NCBI RefSeq assembly: GCF_010560025.1
Contig: NZ_SAIY01000009.1
Span: 62,001-126,000, forward strand
DNA from: Verrucosispora sioxanthis
GTDB taxonomy: Bacteria > Actinomycetota > Actinomycetes > Mycobacteriales > Micromonosporaceae
Direction: 5' to 3'
Length of the DNA: 64,000 nucleotides
The notes beneath the pieces are model-generated. The model was given only the letters and a program-made list of their open reading frames with translations, ran no database searches and was not told the DNA's origin. Below, one piece after another: positions 27,101-36,531 of this stretch. Position numbers and translations under genes: made by a program. Position 1 is the stretch's first letter. Every line of letters begins with the position of its first letter.

Positions 27101-27531
27101 AGGGACAGTTCCGCTCCGAAGATCGTCGGCAGGCCCAGCGCGCGGGCCGCCTCGGCGAACCGCACCACGCCGTAGAACCCGTCGTGGTCGGTGACGGCGA
27201 GGGCGGTGAGTCCCAACCGGACGGCCTCCTCGGCCAGTTCCTCGGGGTGGCTGGCACCGTCGAGGAAGCTGAAGTTGGTGTGCGCGTGCAGCTCGGCGTA
27301 CGGCGGCACGCCGTCGGGCCGGGCCAGTTCCGGCGGCCGGTAGTGCTCCCGCCGCCGGCTCCAGGCCGGCGAGTCACCCCCGTCGGCGTCGACCGCCAGC
27401 GGATCCACCACATGCAGGTGCCGCTCCGCGCCGCTGCCCTTTCCGCCGTCGCTGCCCTTCCCGCCGGTCGACCGCCCGGAGAGCACCCGCTCCAGCTCCG
27501 ACCACGGCAGCCGGGGATTGTGGAAACTCAC
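24149..27531 (-). CDS. dnaE2: DnaE2, error-prone DNA polymerase III alpha, one frame break
   Basis: Translesion C-family polymerase of the mutasome. The N-terminal PHP domain has YAELHAHTNFSFLDGASHPE; the catalytic palm carries PDIDVDIESDRREEVIQHVY. A helix-hairpin-helix and an OB fold near the end (RRIRVGGIVTHRQRPATAGG) are also present. The frame breaks at about 26598-26606. The expected GGCTGGCTGCC reads GGCTGCC, a 4-nt loss of one GGCT unit. Joined length is about 1128 residues, normal for DnaE2. The start is placed at the GTG at 27531, with GAGGTGG upstream; a TTG at 27606 is in frame but less likely. Follows imuB by 99 bp on the same strand. Confidence 0.9.
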
Positions 27532-27630
27532 CGCCGCCACCTCGCCGTCGCGCAGGACGCCGTATCTCGTGCCCTCGATCCGCCCGGATGCCCCCACATG
27601 CCGCAACTGGTGAAGCCCGTCGGCCCGACG

Positions 27631-29423
27631 TCAGTCATAGATCGCCTCCACCAGCCACTGGCCGGACTCGACGGCGAGCAGCAGGGCGCTGCCGTCGGCG
27701 AGGCGGACCTGGAACCGGGCTCGGCGGCGGGCCTCGGCCGGCGCCCACCACCGCTCGTCGACCGGCCACGGACCGGCCCAACCGACGATCTCGGCCGACG
27801 CGACCGTCCCACCACGAAGGGCGGTGGCCGAAGCGGCGGTGGAGGTGGCGGAACCCGGGGCGGGAGTGGGGCCGGTGGCCTGCGGTGACACCGAGCCGAT
27901 GCTCAGCCGGGCCGGTGGCGCGCTGACTGCCAGCCGGGCGCTCACCACCACCGGCGCGCCGGTGGCGTCGAGCACGCTCGCGGCGAGCGGGACGGGCAGC
28001 ACCACGGCCGGCGAGGGTGGCGGCAGTCGCCCCGGCCAGGACGGTACGGCCGGCCCGGGACTCACCCGCCGCCGACCGGGACGGGCCACTCCGCCGCCGG
28101 AGTACCGGCCCGCCACCGGAGCCGGCCGACCCACCGGAGGCGGCGGGTTCGACGTCCGGACCGGGCCAGGAGCGCTCGGCGGGTACGGGCGGCGGCGGAC
28201 CGGGGCGGCCGGGCCGGCGCTCGTCACCCCAGGGCACCAGCCGGGTCTGGTCGGCCGGGGATCGCCCGCCACCGAGCACCGCGGTGACCACCGCCTCGGG
28301 ACCGAGCAGGCCCTGCACCCGACTCAGCGCGCGGTGCGCCCGCTCGCGTTCCGCGCCGGTCTCCCCACAGCCCGGGTTGCAGGCCGGCCTGGGCCAGCAC
28401 CCCGTCCGGCAGCAGCCGCAGTCGGATGATTCCGGCGGTGGGACGGGCCGGCCGGTCACCGCCGCGCCGGGCACCGGAGAGCCAACCGTCCAGTTGCCAG
28501 CGGACCCGGTCGGCGATCGCCGCCGCGGTGAGCAGCCCGTCGTGCCGCCAGACCCGGTGCAGTTCCTGGCCGTGTGCGGTGACCGCCTCGATGCCCAGGC
28601 GGGTGCAGGCCAATCCGTGCCCGGCGAGCCGTTCGTGCAGTTGCTCGGCCAGCGTCCGGGCCGCGAACGCCGCCACGTCGATCCGGTCGATCGGCTCGTC
28701 CAGGTCGGCGGTGACCGTCAGATCGACCGGCGGACGCCGGACCGCGAGCGGTCGGTCGTCCCGTCCGGCGGCCAGCCGCTGGGCCAGCGCCCCGTCGAAC
28801 CCGAATCGGGCCAGTACGTCGCCGGCGGGCAGCGCGGCGAAGTCGCCCAGCGTGCGCACCCCCAGCCGGCGCAGCAGGTCGGCCAGGGCAGGGCGGCCGA
28901 GCGCCTCGACGGGCTGACCGGCCAGGAACTCCGATGTCCCGCCGGGCGGGACGATCCGCCCCTCGCGGGCGGCCAGTCCGGCGGCGAAGACCCCGGCGGC
29001 GACACCGATCTGGCTCTCCACCGCACAACTGAGGGCGACGTGCTCGACGATCCGCTCAGCAGCCGCCTCCTCACCACCCAGATAGCGGCTCGGGCCCCGG
29101 GCGGCCAGCGCGCAGGCCCCCGGACGGATCACCTCGACCCCGACCGCCACCTCCTCGACCGCGGCCACCACCGGCTCGAACGCCCGCGCGTCCCGCCCCG
29201 GATCGTGGTCGACGACGGTGAGCCCGGAGCAGCGTCCCTGCGCCTCCCGCCGACGCAGCCCTCGGCGTACCCCTTCGGCGCGGGCCTGCTCGGAACAGGC
29301 GATCACCCGGTTGGCGTGCAGCACCGCAACCGGCCCGGTGGCGGGCACCCCGTCGACGATCTCGGCGGCGAGTACCGGCCAGTCCGGGCACCACAGCAGC
29401 AGTGTCCGGACCGGTTCACCCAC
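27631..29423 (-). CDS. imuB: ImuB, Y-family polymerase-like mutasome subunit, two frame breaks
   Basis: Adapter of the ImuA'-ImuB-DnaE2 mutasome. The N-terminus LLLWCPDWPVLAAEI replaces the catalytic DMDAFYA of true Y polymerases, as expected for ImuB, which lacks polymerase activity. The middle holds RPALADLLRRLGVRTLGDFAALP. The C-terminal stretch ERERAHRALSRVQGLLGPEA is in a second frame, and the end (VGWAGPWPVDERWWAP ... SGQWLVEAIYD) is in a third. Breaks lie at about 28363-28366 (CCCC run) and between 28100 and 28170. About 597 residues when joined. The GTG at 29423 overlaps the imuA' stop by 8 bp. Confidence 0.88.
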
Positions 29424-30140
29424 GGCCCGCCACCACCCGCAGGCGCGTGGCACCCGGTCGGGCGACGGTGGCCGGACCGGGGATGACCCGGGTCAGCTCG
29501 TCACCGGGCAGCCAGACCTTGACCTCTCGGGGCCGGGCGGCGGCACCCCGCCCGCGAGCCGAGATGGTCACCTCCCGGCGGCGCAACCGTCCCCGCCCCG
29601 GCCCGAGTCCCTGCCAGATCCCCCGGACCACCTGGAGCGTCACGTCCGCGCCGTCCCACCGGCCGTACGGCACCAGCACGCTGCCGCGTTGCCGGGCCCG
29701 CGCGGCCAACCGGTCGGCGACGGAGGCGGGGACGGTGGACGGGACCGCGGTGACCACCACGTCGACCCCGTCGATGAGCGCGGCGACGACGGTGGGCCAC
29801 TCCGGACCGGGCTGCGGCACCGGGGCCAGCCGGTCCAGGACGATGCCGGCCTCGGCCGCCGCCCCGGCCCCGAAGGTCGGCATCCCGACCACGGCACACC
29901 AGGATCCGGCGCGGGACGCCTCGGCGAGCAGCGCGAGCAACAACGAGGTGGTGCCGCCGGGTCGGGCCTGTCCACCGCCGACCGCGACGGTGCTGCCGCG
30001 CCGCAGCCCCGGTTGGGCAGCAACCCGGTCAGCTCGGGCCGCACGGGCAGCACCCGGTGCCCACCCGCCGGGTCGGGTGCGCTGGCCGGGCGGACCAGCC
30101 CGGCCAGCGCGGCGGAACCGACCACCATGCGGCCCGCCAT
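29416..30140 (-). CDS. imuA: ImuA'-like RecA-fold mutasome protein, one frame break
   Basis: About 241 residues. The N-terminal frame is MAGRMVVGSAALAGLVRP ... RVLPVRPELTGLLP. The C-terminal frame continues PGLRRGSTVAVGGGQARPGGTTSLLLALL, a degenerate Walker A region, and ends PGATRLRVVAGRG. One missing C at about 30015-30017 joins them. In mycobacteria ImuA' is needed for damage-induced mutagenesis together with ImuB and DnaE2. ATG at 30140 with a strong GGGGGAGG site. It overlaps imuB by 8 bp. Confidence 0.83.
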
Positions 30141-30269
30141 CGGACCTCCCCCGTCGTCGCCACGGACATCCGGCCCGTGGATGGTGCTGTCGTGGATCAG
30201 AAGAACGCGCGTGTGGTGGGGCGGCGTCCGGCCACCCTGGGTCCCGCCGAGGCGGCCGGACGCCGCGGC

Positions 30270-30719
30270 TCAGGCGACGAGACCGTCGATCGCCGGCTGG
30301 TGCGCCAGGCCGAGTGCCGCCTCCACCACGGTCACGAACTCCTCGGCGGCGCGGAGCAGGTCGTCGGCCTCTCGGGCGGTCACCACCCGGGGTATGCCGG
30401 CCTCGGCGGCGGCCCGTTTGCCGGCACCGAGGGCGAAGTAGCCGGCCCATTCGTCGAGCTCGGGGGCGACGTTGGCGAGCAGGACCCAGACGCTGGTGAT
30501 CCGGTGGCGTCGGGTGGGTGCGGGACGGGCGCGGGCGGCGAGCACCGCCGCGGCGGCGCGCAGGGCCGCGAGATGGGCGGCGGCGTACCGGAGGCCGTCG
30601 GGGCCGGTCCGGGCGGCCTCGGCGAGCCCCTGCCGGGCCACCGCGAGCAACTGGACGGGAGTACGGTGCGGCAGCACGTTCGCGGGCACCGTCGGTGCCT
30701 GAGCCGGACTGGTCGGCAT
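30270..30719 (-). CDS. SAV_6107-like (HEPN-type) helical protein
   Basis: 149 residues, predicted all alpha-helical and soluble. Segments seen are PVQLLAVARQGLAEAARTG, LRYAAAHLAALRAAAAVLA, SVWVLLANVAPELDEWAGYF and a C-terminal helix READDLLRAAEEFVTVVEAA. This matches the actinobacterial SAV_6107 family, placed in the HEPN superfamily; its function is not known. I see no convincing HEPN nuclease motif. ATG at 30719 with GGAGGAG upstream. It is the first gene behind the SOS box and lies 129 bp before imuA', so it is likely induced with the mutasome. Confidence 0.75.
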   Translation of the reverse strand: MPTSPAQAPTVPANVLPHRTPVQLLAVARQGLAEAARTGPDGLRYAAAHLAALRAAAAVLAARARPAPTRRHRITSVWVLLANVAPELDEWAGYFALGAGKRAAAEAGIPRVVTAREADDLLRAAEEFVTVVEAALGLAHQPAIDGLVA

Positions 30720-30877
30720 GGTCTCCTCCAGATGAGCCGGGGCGGGCAGGTGCACGACGGGTCGGATCCGTCGACGCGGTAGCCCGCGGCGGTCGGTGCG
30801 GAGGAAGACGCACCAGGTGGGTGGCCGGCCGGGTGCGGAGCTTCCCCACACCACACCCGGCCGGCGTACCGGCGGGT

Positions 30878-30919
30878 CCGTCGTCCGCCGCCCGGGGGTC
30901 GGTGGGCGGCGGACGACGG
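30878..30919. repeat. Perfect 16-bp hairpin in the SOS operon leader
   Basis: CCGTCGTCCGCCGCCC (30878-30893) and its exact complement (30904-30919), with a 10-nt loop. No T-tract on either side. It sits between the SOS box and the first gene, so it would be transcribed in the leader. Confidence 0.7.
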
Positions 30920-31045
30920 TCCTGCCTGACGGGCCCGGACTCGCGACTGCCCGGGGCCAGGTGCGGTCCGCGGCACCGCACCTGTCGGAGGCCGGTGCCG
31001 CGAAACACCCGCCCCCGAGAGGGTTGGAACGAACGTTCGAGGCAA

Positions 31046-31061
31046 TCGAACACTCGTTCTA
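31046..31061 (-). promoter_or_regulatory. LexA-type SOS box
   Basis: TCGAACACTCGTTCTA, one base off the actinobacterial consensus TCGAAC-N4-GTTCGA. A further palindrome CGAACGTTCG lies at 31030-31039. These are the only such sites noticed in the window, and they lie upstream of the SAV_6107-imuA'-imuB-dnaE2 unit. Confidence 0.8.
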
Positions 31062-31165
31062 ACTACTGCTGACACTACACCCTCCCCCCGACGAAAACGC
31101 AACGCACGACGCACCCCAACTTGGCCGGTGGCGCGGGCGCACCGCGTACCGGGAAGAATGGCGGC

Positions 31166-31654
31166 ATGCAGTCACACCCGAACGTCCGGGCGGTGCAGGG
31201 CGCTCTCGACGCCGCGAACGCCCGGAACGGCTCCGACGCGCCCGCCACGGTCCGCCTGCTGCCCGACGCCGTGCACACCGCCGCGGCCGCCGCCGAGGCG
31301 CTCGGCGTCGACGTCGGCGCCATCGCCAACTCGCTCGTCTTCGACGCCGACGGCACCCCGCTGCTGGTGCTCACCTCCGGCGCGCACCGGGTGGACACCG
31401 CCGCGCTGGCCACCCGGCTCGCCGTCACCCGGCTGCGCCGGGCCACCCCACAGTTCGTCAAGGAACACACCGGACAGGTGATCGGCGGGGTCGCCCCGGT
31501 GGGTCACCCGCAGCCGCTGCGCACGCTCGTCGACACCGCCCTGGACAAGTACGACGAGATCTGGGCCGCCGGCGGCGTACCGCAGGCGGTCTTCCCCACC
31601 ACGTACGCCGAACTGCTCCGGGTCACCGGCGGGACCCCGACCGACGTGGCGTGA
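31166..31654 (+). CDS. YbaK/EbsC-type aminoacyl-tRNA deacylase family protein
   Basis: 162 residues of the YbaK/ProX fold, which hydrolyses mischarged tRNA (typically Cys-tRNA-Pro). Visible marks are LVFDADGTPLLVLTSGAHRVD, TPQFVKEHTGQVIGGVAPVGH and the end segment YDEIWAAGGVPQAVFPTTYAEL. The ATG at 31166 was chosen because the conserved fold begins right after it. It is divergent from the SOS operon; it is not obviously part of it. Confidence 0.85.
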   Translation: MQSHPNVRAVQGALDAANARNGSDAPATVRLLPDAVHTAAAAAEALGVDVGAIANSLVFDADGTPLLVLTSGAHRVDTAALATRLAVTRLRRATPQFVKEHTGQVIGGVAPVGHPQPLRTLVDTALDKYDEIWAAGGVPQAVFPTTYAELLRVTGGTPTDVA

Positions 31655-31680
31655 ACGAGCGAAGCGAGCGAACCATCAGG
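31653..31680 (+). repeat. Short GAGCGAAGCGAGCGAAC linker
   Basis: Low-complexity GAACGAGCGAAGCGAGCGAA followed by CCATCAGG directly after the ybaK stop. I recall similar linkers between genes in Micromonosporaceae. Only one copy is in this window. Confidence 0.35.
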
Positions 31681-31730
31681 CACAGCACAGTGGTGCCTCG
31701 CGCCGGCGGCGAGCGCGGCGAGGTGGCGGC

Positions 31731-32473
31731 GTGAGGCACCCGGAGAGCGTCCCCGAGCTGGTCACCCTGCACGTGTGGCGGATCGCGCCGACCGCCGTGG
31801 GCCGGGCGCTGACCCGGATGGCGGTCGACCCGCGCCGGCTGCGGGCCCTGCCCGGCGTACGGTTCGGCAAGCTGCTCGGCACCGGGACCGGCACCGGCTT
31901 CGGACCCGGCGACGCGGACCTGACCCGCTGGGCGGCGTTGACGGTCTGGGACTCCCCGCCGCGGCCGCCCGGTTCGCCGACTCGCCGGTGGCGCGGGCCT
32001 GGTCCGGTCTCGCCCGCGCGGGCGTCCGGCTCGACCTGCGGCCACTGACCAGTCGGGGTGAATGGTCCGGCCGGCGGCCGTTCGGTGAGCCCGCCGGCGG
32101 CCGGGTCACCGGCCCGGTGCTGGCGCTGACCCGGGCCCGGCTGCGCCCGACCCGGGCCCTCACGTTCTGGCGGGCGGTCCCGCCGGTGGCCGCGGCCCTG
32201 CACGCCGCGCCGGGGCTGCTGGCCCGCTTCGGCGTCGGCGAGGCGCCGCTGGGCTGGCAGGGCACGGTGAGCGTGTGGCGTGACGCGGCGGATCTCGTGG
32301 CGTTCGCGTACCGTCACCCGGAGCACCGGGCCGCGATCACCCGGACGGAGACCCAGCGGTGGTACGCGGAGGAACTCTTCGCCCGATTCGAGGTGCGGGA
32401 CGTGGTCGGCGACCGGACGGTACTGGGGTGGGTCACCGACGACGGTGACCCGGCGAAGGGTGAACGGGCATGA
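31731..32473 (+). CDS. Spheroidene monooxygenase-like protein, one frame break
   Basis: About 247 residues when joined. The N-terminal frame reads VTLHVWRIAPTAVGRALTRM, the family-typical LHVW beginning. The C-terminal frame reads RFADSPVARAWSGLARAG ... FWRAVPPVAAALHAAPGLLARFGVGEAPLGWQGTVSVWRD. One missing C in the CCCC at about 31954-31957 rejoins them. CrtA-type enzymes oxidise acyclic carotenoids; the position at the head of a carotenoid operon supports that, though the match is at family level only. GTG start with GAGG upstream. It overlaps the next gene by 4 bp. Confidence 0.7.
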
Positions 32474-33063
32474 GGTTGGTGCGGTGGACGCCGGACGATC
32501 TCCTCCGGCGGCTGGACGACGTGGTGGCCGTCTACGGCGAGGCGATGGGTTACCGCGCCGACCTGCTGGAGGCCCGCCGCGGCTACATCGCCACCCACGT
32601 ACGTCGACCCGGCTTCCGCGCCGTGGCCAGCCTCACCAGCTCCGGTCACCTGGCCGGATTCGGGTACGGCTACGTCGGCGCAGCCGGTCAGTGGTGGCAC
32701 GACCAGGTCTGGCGGGCACTGGACCAGCCCACCCGGCGGCGCTGGCTGGCCGACTGCTTCGAGGTGGTCGAGCTGCACGTGCGGCCAGCGGCCCAGGGGC
32801 ACGGGCTGGGCGCCGGGCAACTGCGCGCCCTGCTCACCATGACCGAGAACGCCACCACCCTGCTGTCCACTCCGGAGGCCGACGAACAGACCTCGCGCGC
32901 CTGGCGGCTGTACCGCCGGTTCGGTTTCGTCGACGTGCTGCGCGACTTCCGTTTCCCCGGCGACGAGCGCCCGTTCGGGGTACTCGGGCGGGATCTGCCG
33001 CTGCCCGTGCCGGGATCGACACCACCGCCGTCGGTGCCGACCCCACCACCGGTCCGCTCATGA
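32470..33063 (+). CDS. GNAT-family N-acetyltransferase inside the carotenoid operon
   Basis: 197 residues. The acetyl-CoA binding region is VVELHVRPAAQGHGLGAGQLRALL and the C-terminal half has AWRLYRRFGFVDVLRDFRFPGD, both GNAT hallmarks. The last 20 residues are Pro/Ser rich. It overlaps both neighbours by 4 bp (ATGA), so it is firmly part of the operon, yet no acetylated step is expected in bacterial carotenoid glycosides. Substrate unknown. Confidence 0.87.
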   Translation: MRLVRWTPDDLLRRLDDVVAVYGEAMGYRADLLEARRGYIATHVRRPGFRAVASLTSSGHLAGFGYGYVGAAGQWWHDQVWRALDQPTRRRWLADCFEVVELHVRPAAQGHGLGAGQLRALLTMTENATTLLSTPEADEQTSRAWRLYRRFGFVDVLRDFRFPGDERPFGVLGRDLPLPVPGSTPPPSVPTPPPVRS

Positions 33064-33899
33064 CCGCACGCTCGTCGGCCCGCGGCTACGCCTGGACGCT
33101 GTTGGCCCTGCTGGTACTGGCGCAGATCTGCTACCCGCTGACCGGCGGGGTCACCCGGGCCCGGCTGACCGTGGCCACGGTCGTGCTCGGCTACCTGCTC
33201 TCGGTGGGGCACGCCCTGGCCACCCGGGGGCCACGGACGGCGGTGGCGCTGGTCGCGGTGGCCACCGGCGGCGGGTTCGCCATCGAGGCGCTCGGCGTGG
33301 CCACCGGCTTCCCGTTCGGCAGCTACGACTACTCCGGCCAGCTCGGCCCGAAGCTGGCCGGCGTACCGCTGATCATCCCGCTGGCCTGGACCTGGATGGC
33401 CTGGCCGGCCTGGTTGGCGGCCACCCGGCTCACCGGCGGGTCGACCGGTCGGTGGCGTTGGCCGGGCCGGATCGCGTTGGCCACCGTCGGGTTGGCCGCC
33501 TGGGACCTCTTCCTCGATCCGCAGATGGTGGCCGAGGGGCACTGGGTGTGGCGGGACGCCACGCCGGCCCTGCCCGGGCTGCCCGGCATCCCGATCAGCA
33601 ACTACCTGGGCTGGCTGCTGTTCGCGGTGCTGATGATGACCGCGCTGCGTCCGCTCGCCGGGCCCACCGTGGCCACCACCGACGCCGGCGACCATCCGAT
33701 GTACGCGCTCTACCTGTGGACGTACGGCTCCAGTGTGCTCGCCCACGCCGTCTTCCTCGACCTGCCCGCCTCGGCGGTGTGGGGTGCGGTCGGCATGGCG
33801 GTGGTCGCCGTACCGCTGGCCGTCACCCTGCTGCGGGCCCGACGGACCCACGACCGGGACACCGGTTCGCCACGCTCCCCGGTCGACGTGGCGGCATGA
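33060..33899 (+). CDS. cruF: CruF-like carotenoid 1',2'-hydratase (DUF422 family)
   Basis: 279-residue integral membrane protein with about seven helices. The family segments are GFAIEALGVATGFPFGSYDYSGQLGPKL, PLIIPLAWTWMAWPAW, and WDLFLDPQMVAEGHWVW. CruF hydrates the terminal double bond of acyclic carotenoid ends, creating the hydroxyl that a glycosyltransferase then uses. The next gene is such a transferase. Overlaps on both sides are 4 bp. Confidence 0.85.
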   Translation: MTARSSARGYAWTLLALLVLAQICYPLTGGVTRARLTVATVVLGYLLSVGHALATRGPRTAVALVAVATGGGFAIEALGVATGFPFGSYDYSGQLGPKLAGVPLIIPLAWTWMAWPAWLAATRLTGGSTGRWRWPGRIALATVGLAAWDLFLDPQMVAEGHWVWRDATPALPGLPGIPISNYLGWLLFAVLMMTALRPLAGPTVATTDAGDHPMYALYLWTYGSSVLAHAVFLDLPASAVWGAVGMAVVAVPLAVTLLRARRTHDRDTGSPRSPVDVAA

Positions 33900-35024
33900 C
33901 CGTCGCGCTGGTCCTGTTGCTCGGCGTCACCGTGCTGACCGCGCACACCGTGGTCAACGCCGGCCGTTGGCTGCGCCGGCCGGCCGACCGGCCGGTGGAG
34001 GTCACCGAGCCGGTGGCGGTGCTGCTGCCGCTACGCGACGAGGCCGACCGGGTGACCCCGTGCCTGCGTGCCCTGCTCGCCCAGCGGGGAGTGCCCGGGC
34101 TGCGTGTCGTGGTGCTCGACGACGGCTCGGGCGACGGCACCGCCGAGGTGGTCCGCGCGGTCGTCGCCGACGACCCCCGGGTCACCCTGCTGACCGGGGT
34201 GAACCCCCCGCCGGGCTGGCTGGGCAAGCCGCACGCCTGCTGGCAGCTGGCCACCCGGGTCGAGGAGCCGGTCACCGCACTGGTCTTCGTGGACGCCGAC
34301 GTGGTGCTCGAACCGTACGCCGTGGCGGTGGCGGTCACCGAACTGCGCGCCGCCGGGGCGACGCTGCTGTCGCCGTACCCACGGATCGTGGTGCGGACGA
34401 TGGCCGACCGGCTGGTGCAGCCGCTGTTGCAGTGGCTGTGGCTGACCTTCCTGCCGCTGCGGGCGATGGAGCGTTCGCCACGGCCGTCGCTGGCCGCGGC
34501 CGGCGGACAGTTCCTGGTCGTGGACCGGGCCGGTTACCTGCGGGCCGGTGGGCACGCGGCAGTCGCCGACCGGGTGCTGGAGGACATCGAGCTGGCCCGG
34601 GCGGTGAAGCGGGCCGGCGGCCGGATCGCCCTCGCCGACGGTTCCCGGCTGGCCAGCTGCCGGATGTACGAGGACTGGCCGCAGCTGCGCGACGGCTACA
34701 CCAAGTCGCTGTGGGCCTCGTTCGGGCATCCGGGTGCCGCGGCCGTGGTGCTGACCGTGGTGCTGGCGCTCTACACCGCACCACCGCTGGTGGCCGGCGC
34801 GGCGCTGCTCGCCGGTGCGCCGACGGTGGCCGGGATCGCCGTCGGCGCGTACCTGGCGGAGGGTGGCCGGGCGGGTGGTCAGCGCCCGGGCCACCGGCGG
34901 CCGTGCCTGGCCCGACGCGCTGGGCCATCCCGTGTCGGTCGCGGTCCTCGGTTGGCTGACCCTGCGGTCGTACCATCTGCGCAAGCGGCGACGTCTGTCC
35001 TGGCGTGGCCGTCCGGTCGGATAG
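33896..35024 (+). CDS. Carotenoid glycosyltransferase, family 2, one frame break
   Basis: About 375 residues. An N-terminal membrane helix is followed by the GT-A core: VAVLLPLRDEADRVTPCLRALL, VVVLDDGSGDGTAEVV, the DxD-like FVDADVVLE, and the acceptor-side motif VLEDIELARAVKRAGGR. The C-terminal helices are split by one extra base at about 34859-34866. The tail RVVSARATGGRAWPDALGHP ... WLTLRSYHLRKRR is in the other frame and ends at 35024. Likely adds a sugar to the CruF-made hydroxyl. ATG overlaps the cruF stop by 4 bp. Confidence 0.83.
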
Positions 35025-35042
35025 GGCCCGGGAGGACGCGGC

Positions 35043-36530
35043 ATGGCGCGGATCGTGGTGATCGGTGCCGGGGTGGGTGGGTTGGCCACCGCGGCTCGGC
35101 TGGCCGTCACCGGGCACCAGGTGACCGTTCTCGAACGCGCCGAGGAGGTGGGCGGCAAACTCGGCCGGCACCGCCGGGACACCCCCGAGGGCGCGTTCCA
35201 CTTCGACACCGGCCCCAGCCTGCTGACCCTGCCCGAGGTCTTCCAGGAGCTGTTCGAGGCGACCGGGGCGAAACTCGACGAGTATCTCGACCTGATGCCG
35301 CTGGACCCGATCGTGCGGCACGTCTTTCCCGGTGGCGGCCCGGTGCTCGACTCCTGCGCCGACCCGGCCGAGTTCACCGCGCGGATCGGCGCGGCCCTCG
35401 GCGACCGGGCCGCCGCCGACTGGCAGCGGTTGTGGCGGCGCGCCGCCCAGGTGTGGCGGGCCTCGGAACGCGACATCCTGCGCCGCCGCGTCGACTCGCC
35501 CCGCGACCTGGCCCGGCTCGCCTGGCGGTTGGGCGACCTGGCCGCGATCCGACCCGGCCAGAGCCTGCGCGGGCTGGGTCGCACCCTGATCTCCGACCCG
35601 CGACTGCGGATGCTGCTGGACCGGTACGCCACCTACACCGGTGCCGACCCGCGCCGGGCACCCGCGGCACTGGTCGCGGTCCCCTACGCCGAGCTGGCCT
35701 TCGGCGGCTGGTATCTGCGCGGCGGCCTGGGCACCCTCGCCGACGCGCTGCTGTCCCGCTGCCTGGACCTGGGGGTGGTGGTGCGCACCGGCACCACGGT
35801 CACCCGGATCGACGCGGTGGGCGGTCGGGTGCACGGGGTACGCGTCGCCGGTTCGACCACCCCGATCCCGGCCGACGTGGTGGTGGCCAACGTCGACGCG
35901 CTCAACGTCTACCGTGACCTGCTGCCCGACGCGCGCCGGCTGGCCGGGCTCACCGACCGCAGCCTGGCCGGATTCGTGCTGCTGCTCGGCGTACGCGGCG
36001 ACTCCGGGCTGGCCCACCACAACGTCTTCTTCCCCACCGACTACGACGCCGAGTTCGACGCGGTCTTCGGTGACCCGGGACGGGGGGTACGGGCCCGCCC
36101 GGCCGTCGACCCGACGGTCTTCGTCACCGTGGCGAACGATCCGGCGGTCCGTCCGGCCGGGCACGAGGCGTGGTTCGTGCTGGTCAACGCCGCCCGTCAG
36201 GGCACCGCGTCGGGGGCGATCGACTGGCGCCGGCCGGGGCTGGCCCAGGCGTACGCCGACCGGATCCTGGACGCGCTGGCCGAACGCGGCGTGGACGTAC
36301 GCGACCGGCTGGTGTTCCGCGACGTGCGTACCCCCGCCGATCTGGCCACCGCCACCGGCGCACCGGGCGGCACCATCTACGGCACCGCCGGTGGCCTGCT
36401 CCGGCCGGCGAACCGGGGACCGGCCCGAGGCCTGTGGCTGGTCGGCGGCTCCAGCCATCCCGGCGGTGGCCTGCCGATGGTGACCCTGTCCGCGCAGATC
36501 GTCGCCGACGCGATCGGCCCCGCCTGGTAG
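35043..36530 (+). CDS. Phytoene desaturase-family (CrtI/CrtD-like) FAD oxidoreductase
   Basis: 495 residues. The N-terminal FAD loop is VVIGAGVGGLATAARLAVTG with ERAEEVGGKLG. The C-terminal family motif is LVGGSSHPGGGLPMVTLSA. In this setting (after cruF and a glycosyltransferase) a CrtD-like 3',4'-desaturase is more likely than the primary phytoene desaturase, since no crtB is nearby. That is inference from context. Starts 18 bp after the transferase. Its stop lies 1 bp from the stop of the convergent gene. Confidence 0.85.
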   Translation: MARIVVIGAGVGGLATAARLAVTGHQVTVLERAEEVGGKLGRHRRDTPEGAFHFDTGPSLLTLPEVFQELFEATGAKLDEYLDLMPLDPIVRHVFPGGGPVLDSCADPAEFTARIGAALGDRAAADWQRLWRRAAQVWRASERDILRRRVDSPRDLARLAWRLGDLAAIRPGQSLRGLGRTLISDPRLRMLLDRYATYTGADPRRAPAALVAVPYAELAFGGWYLRGGLGTLADALLSRCLDLGVVVRTGTTVTRIDAVGGRVHGVRVAGSTTPIPADVVVANVDALNVYRDLLPDARRLAGLTDRSLAGFVLLLGVRGDSGLAHHNVFFPTDYDAEFDAVFGDPGRGVRARPAVDPTVFVTVANDPAVRPAGHEAWFVLVNAARQGTASGAIDWRRPGLAQAYADRILDALAERGVDVRDRLVFRDVRTPADLATATGAPGGTIYGTAGGLLRPANRGPARGLWLVGGSSHPGGGLPMVTLSAQIVADAIGPAW

Positions 36531-36531
36531 C

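Larger units (their letters stand above)
30720..31165. other. Divergent SOS-operon / ybaK intergenic region (446 bp)
   Basis: No gene with coding character. It contains an SOS box at 31046 and a 16-bp perfect hairpin at 30878. The distance from SOS box to first start codon (about 330 nt) implies an unusually long leader for the mutasome operon. Confidence 0.6.

Noticed and set aside
27531..27606. TTG start for dnaE2 at 27606
   Set aside because: The GTG at 27531 has a well-placed GAGGTGG site and begins the conserved SFHNPRLPWSELERVL; the upstream extension has no family support.
32470..33063. Horizontal transfer of the GNAT gene into the carotenoid operon
   Set aside because: Base composition and codon use look the same as the neighbours and the overlaps are exact, so there is no sign of recent transfer.
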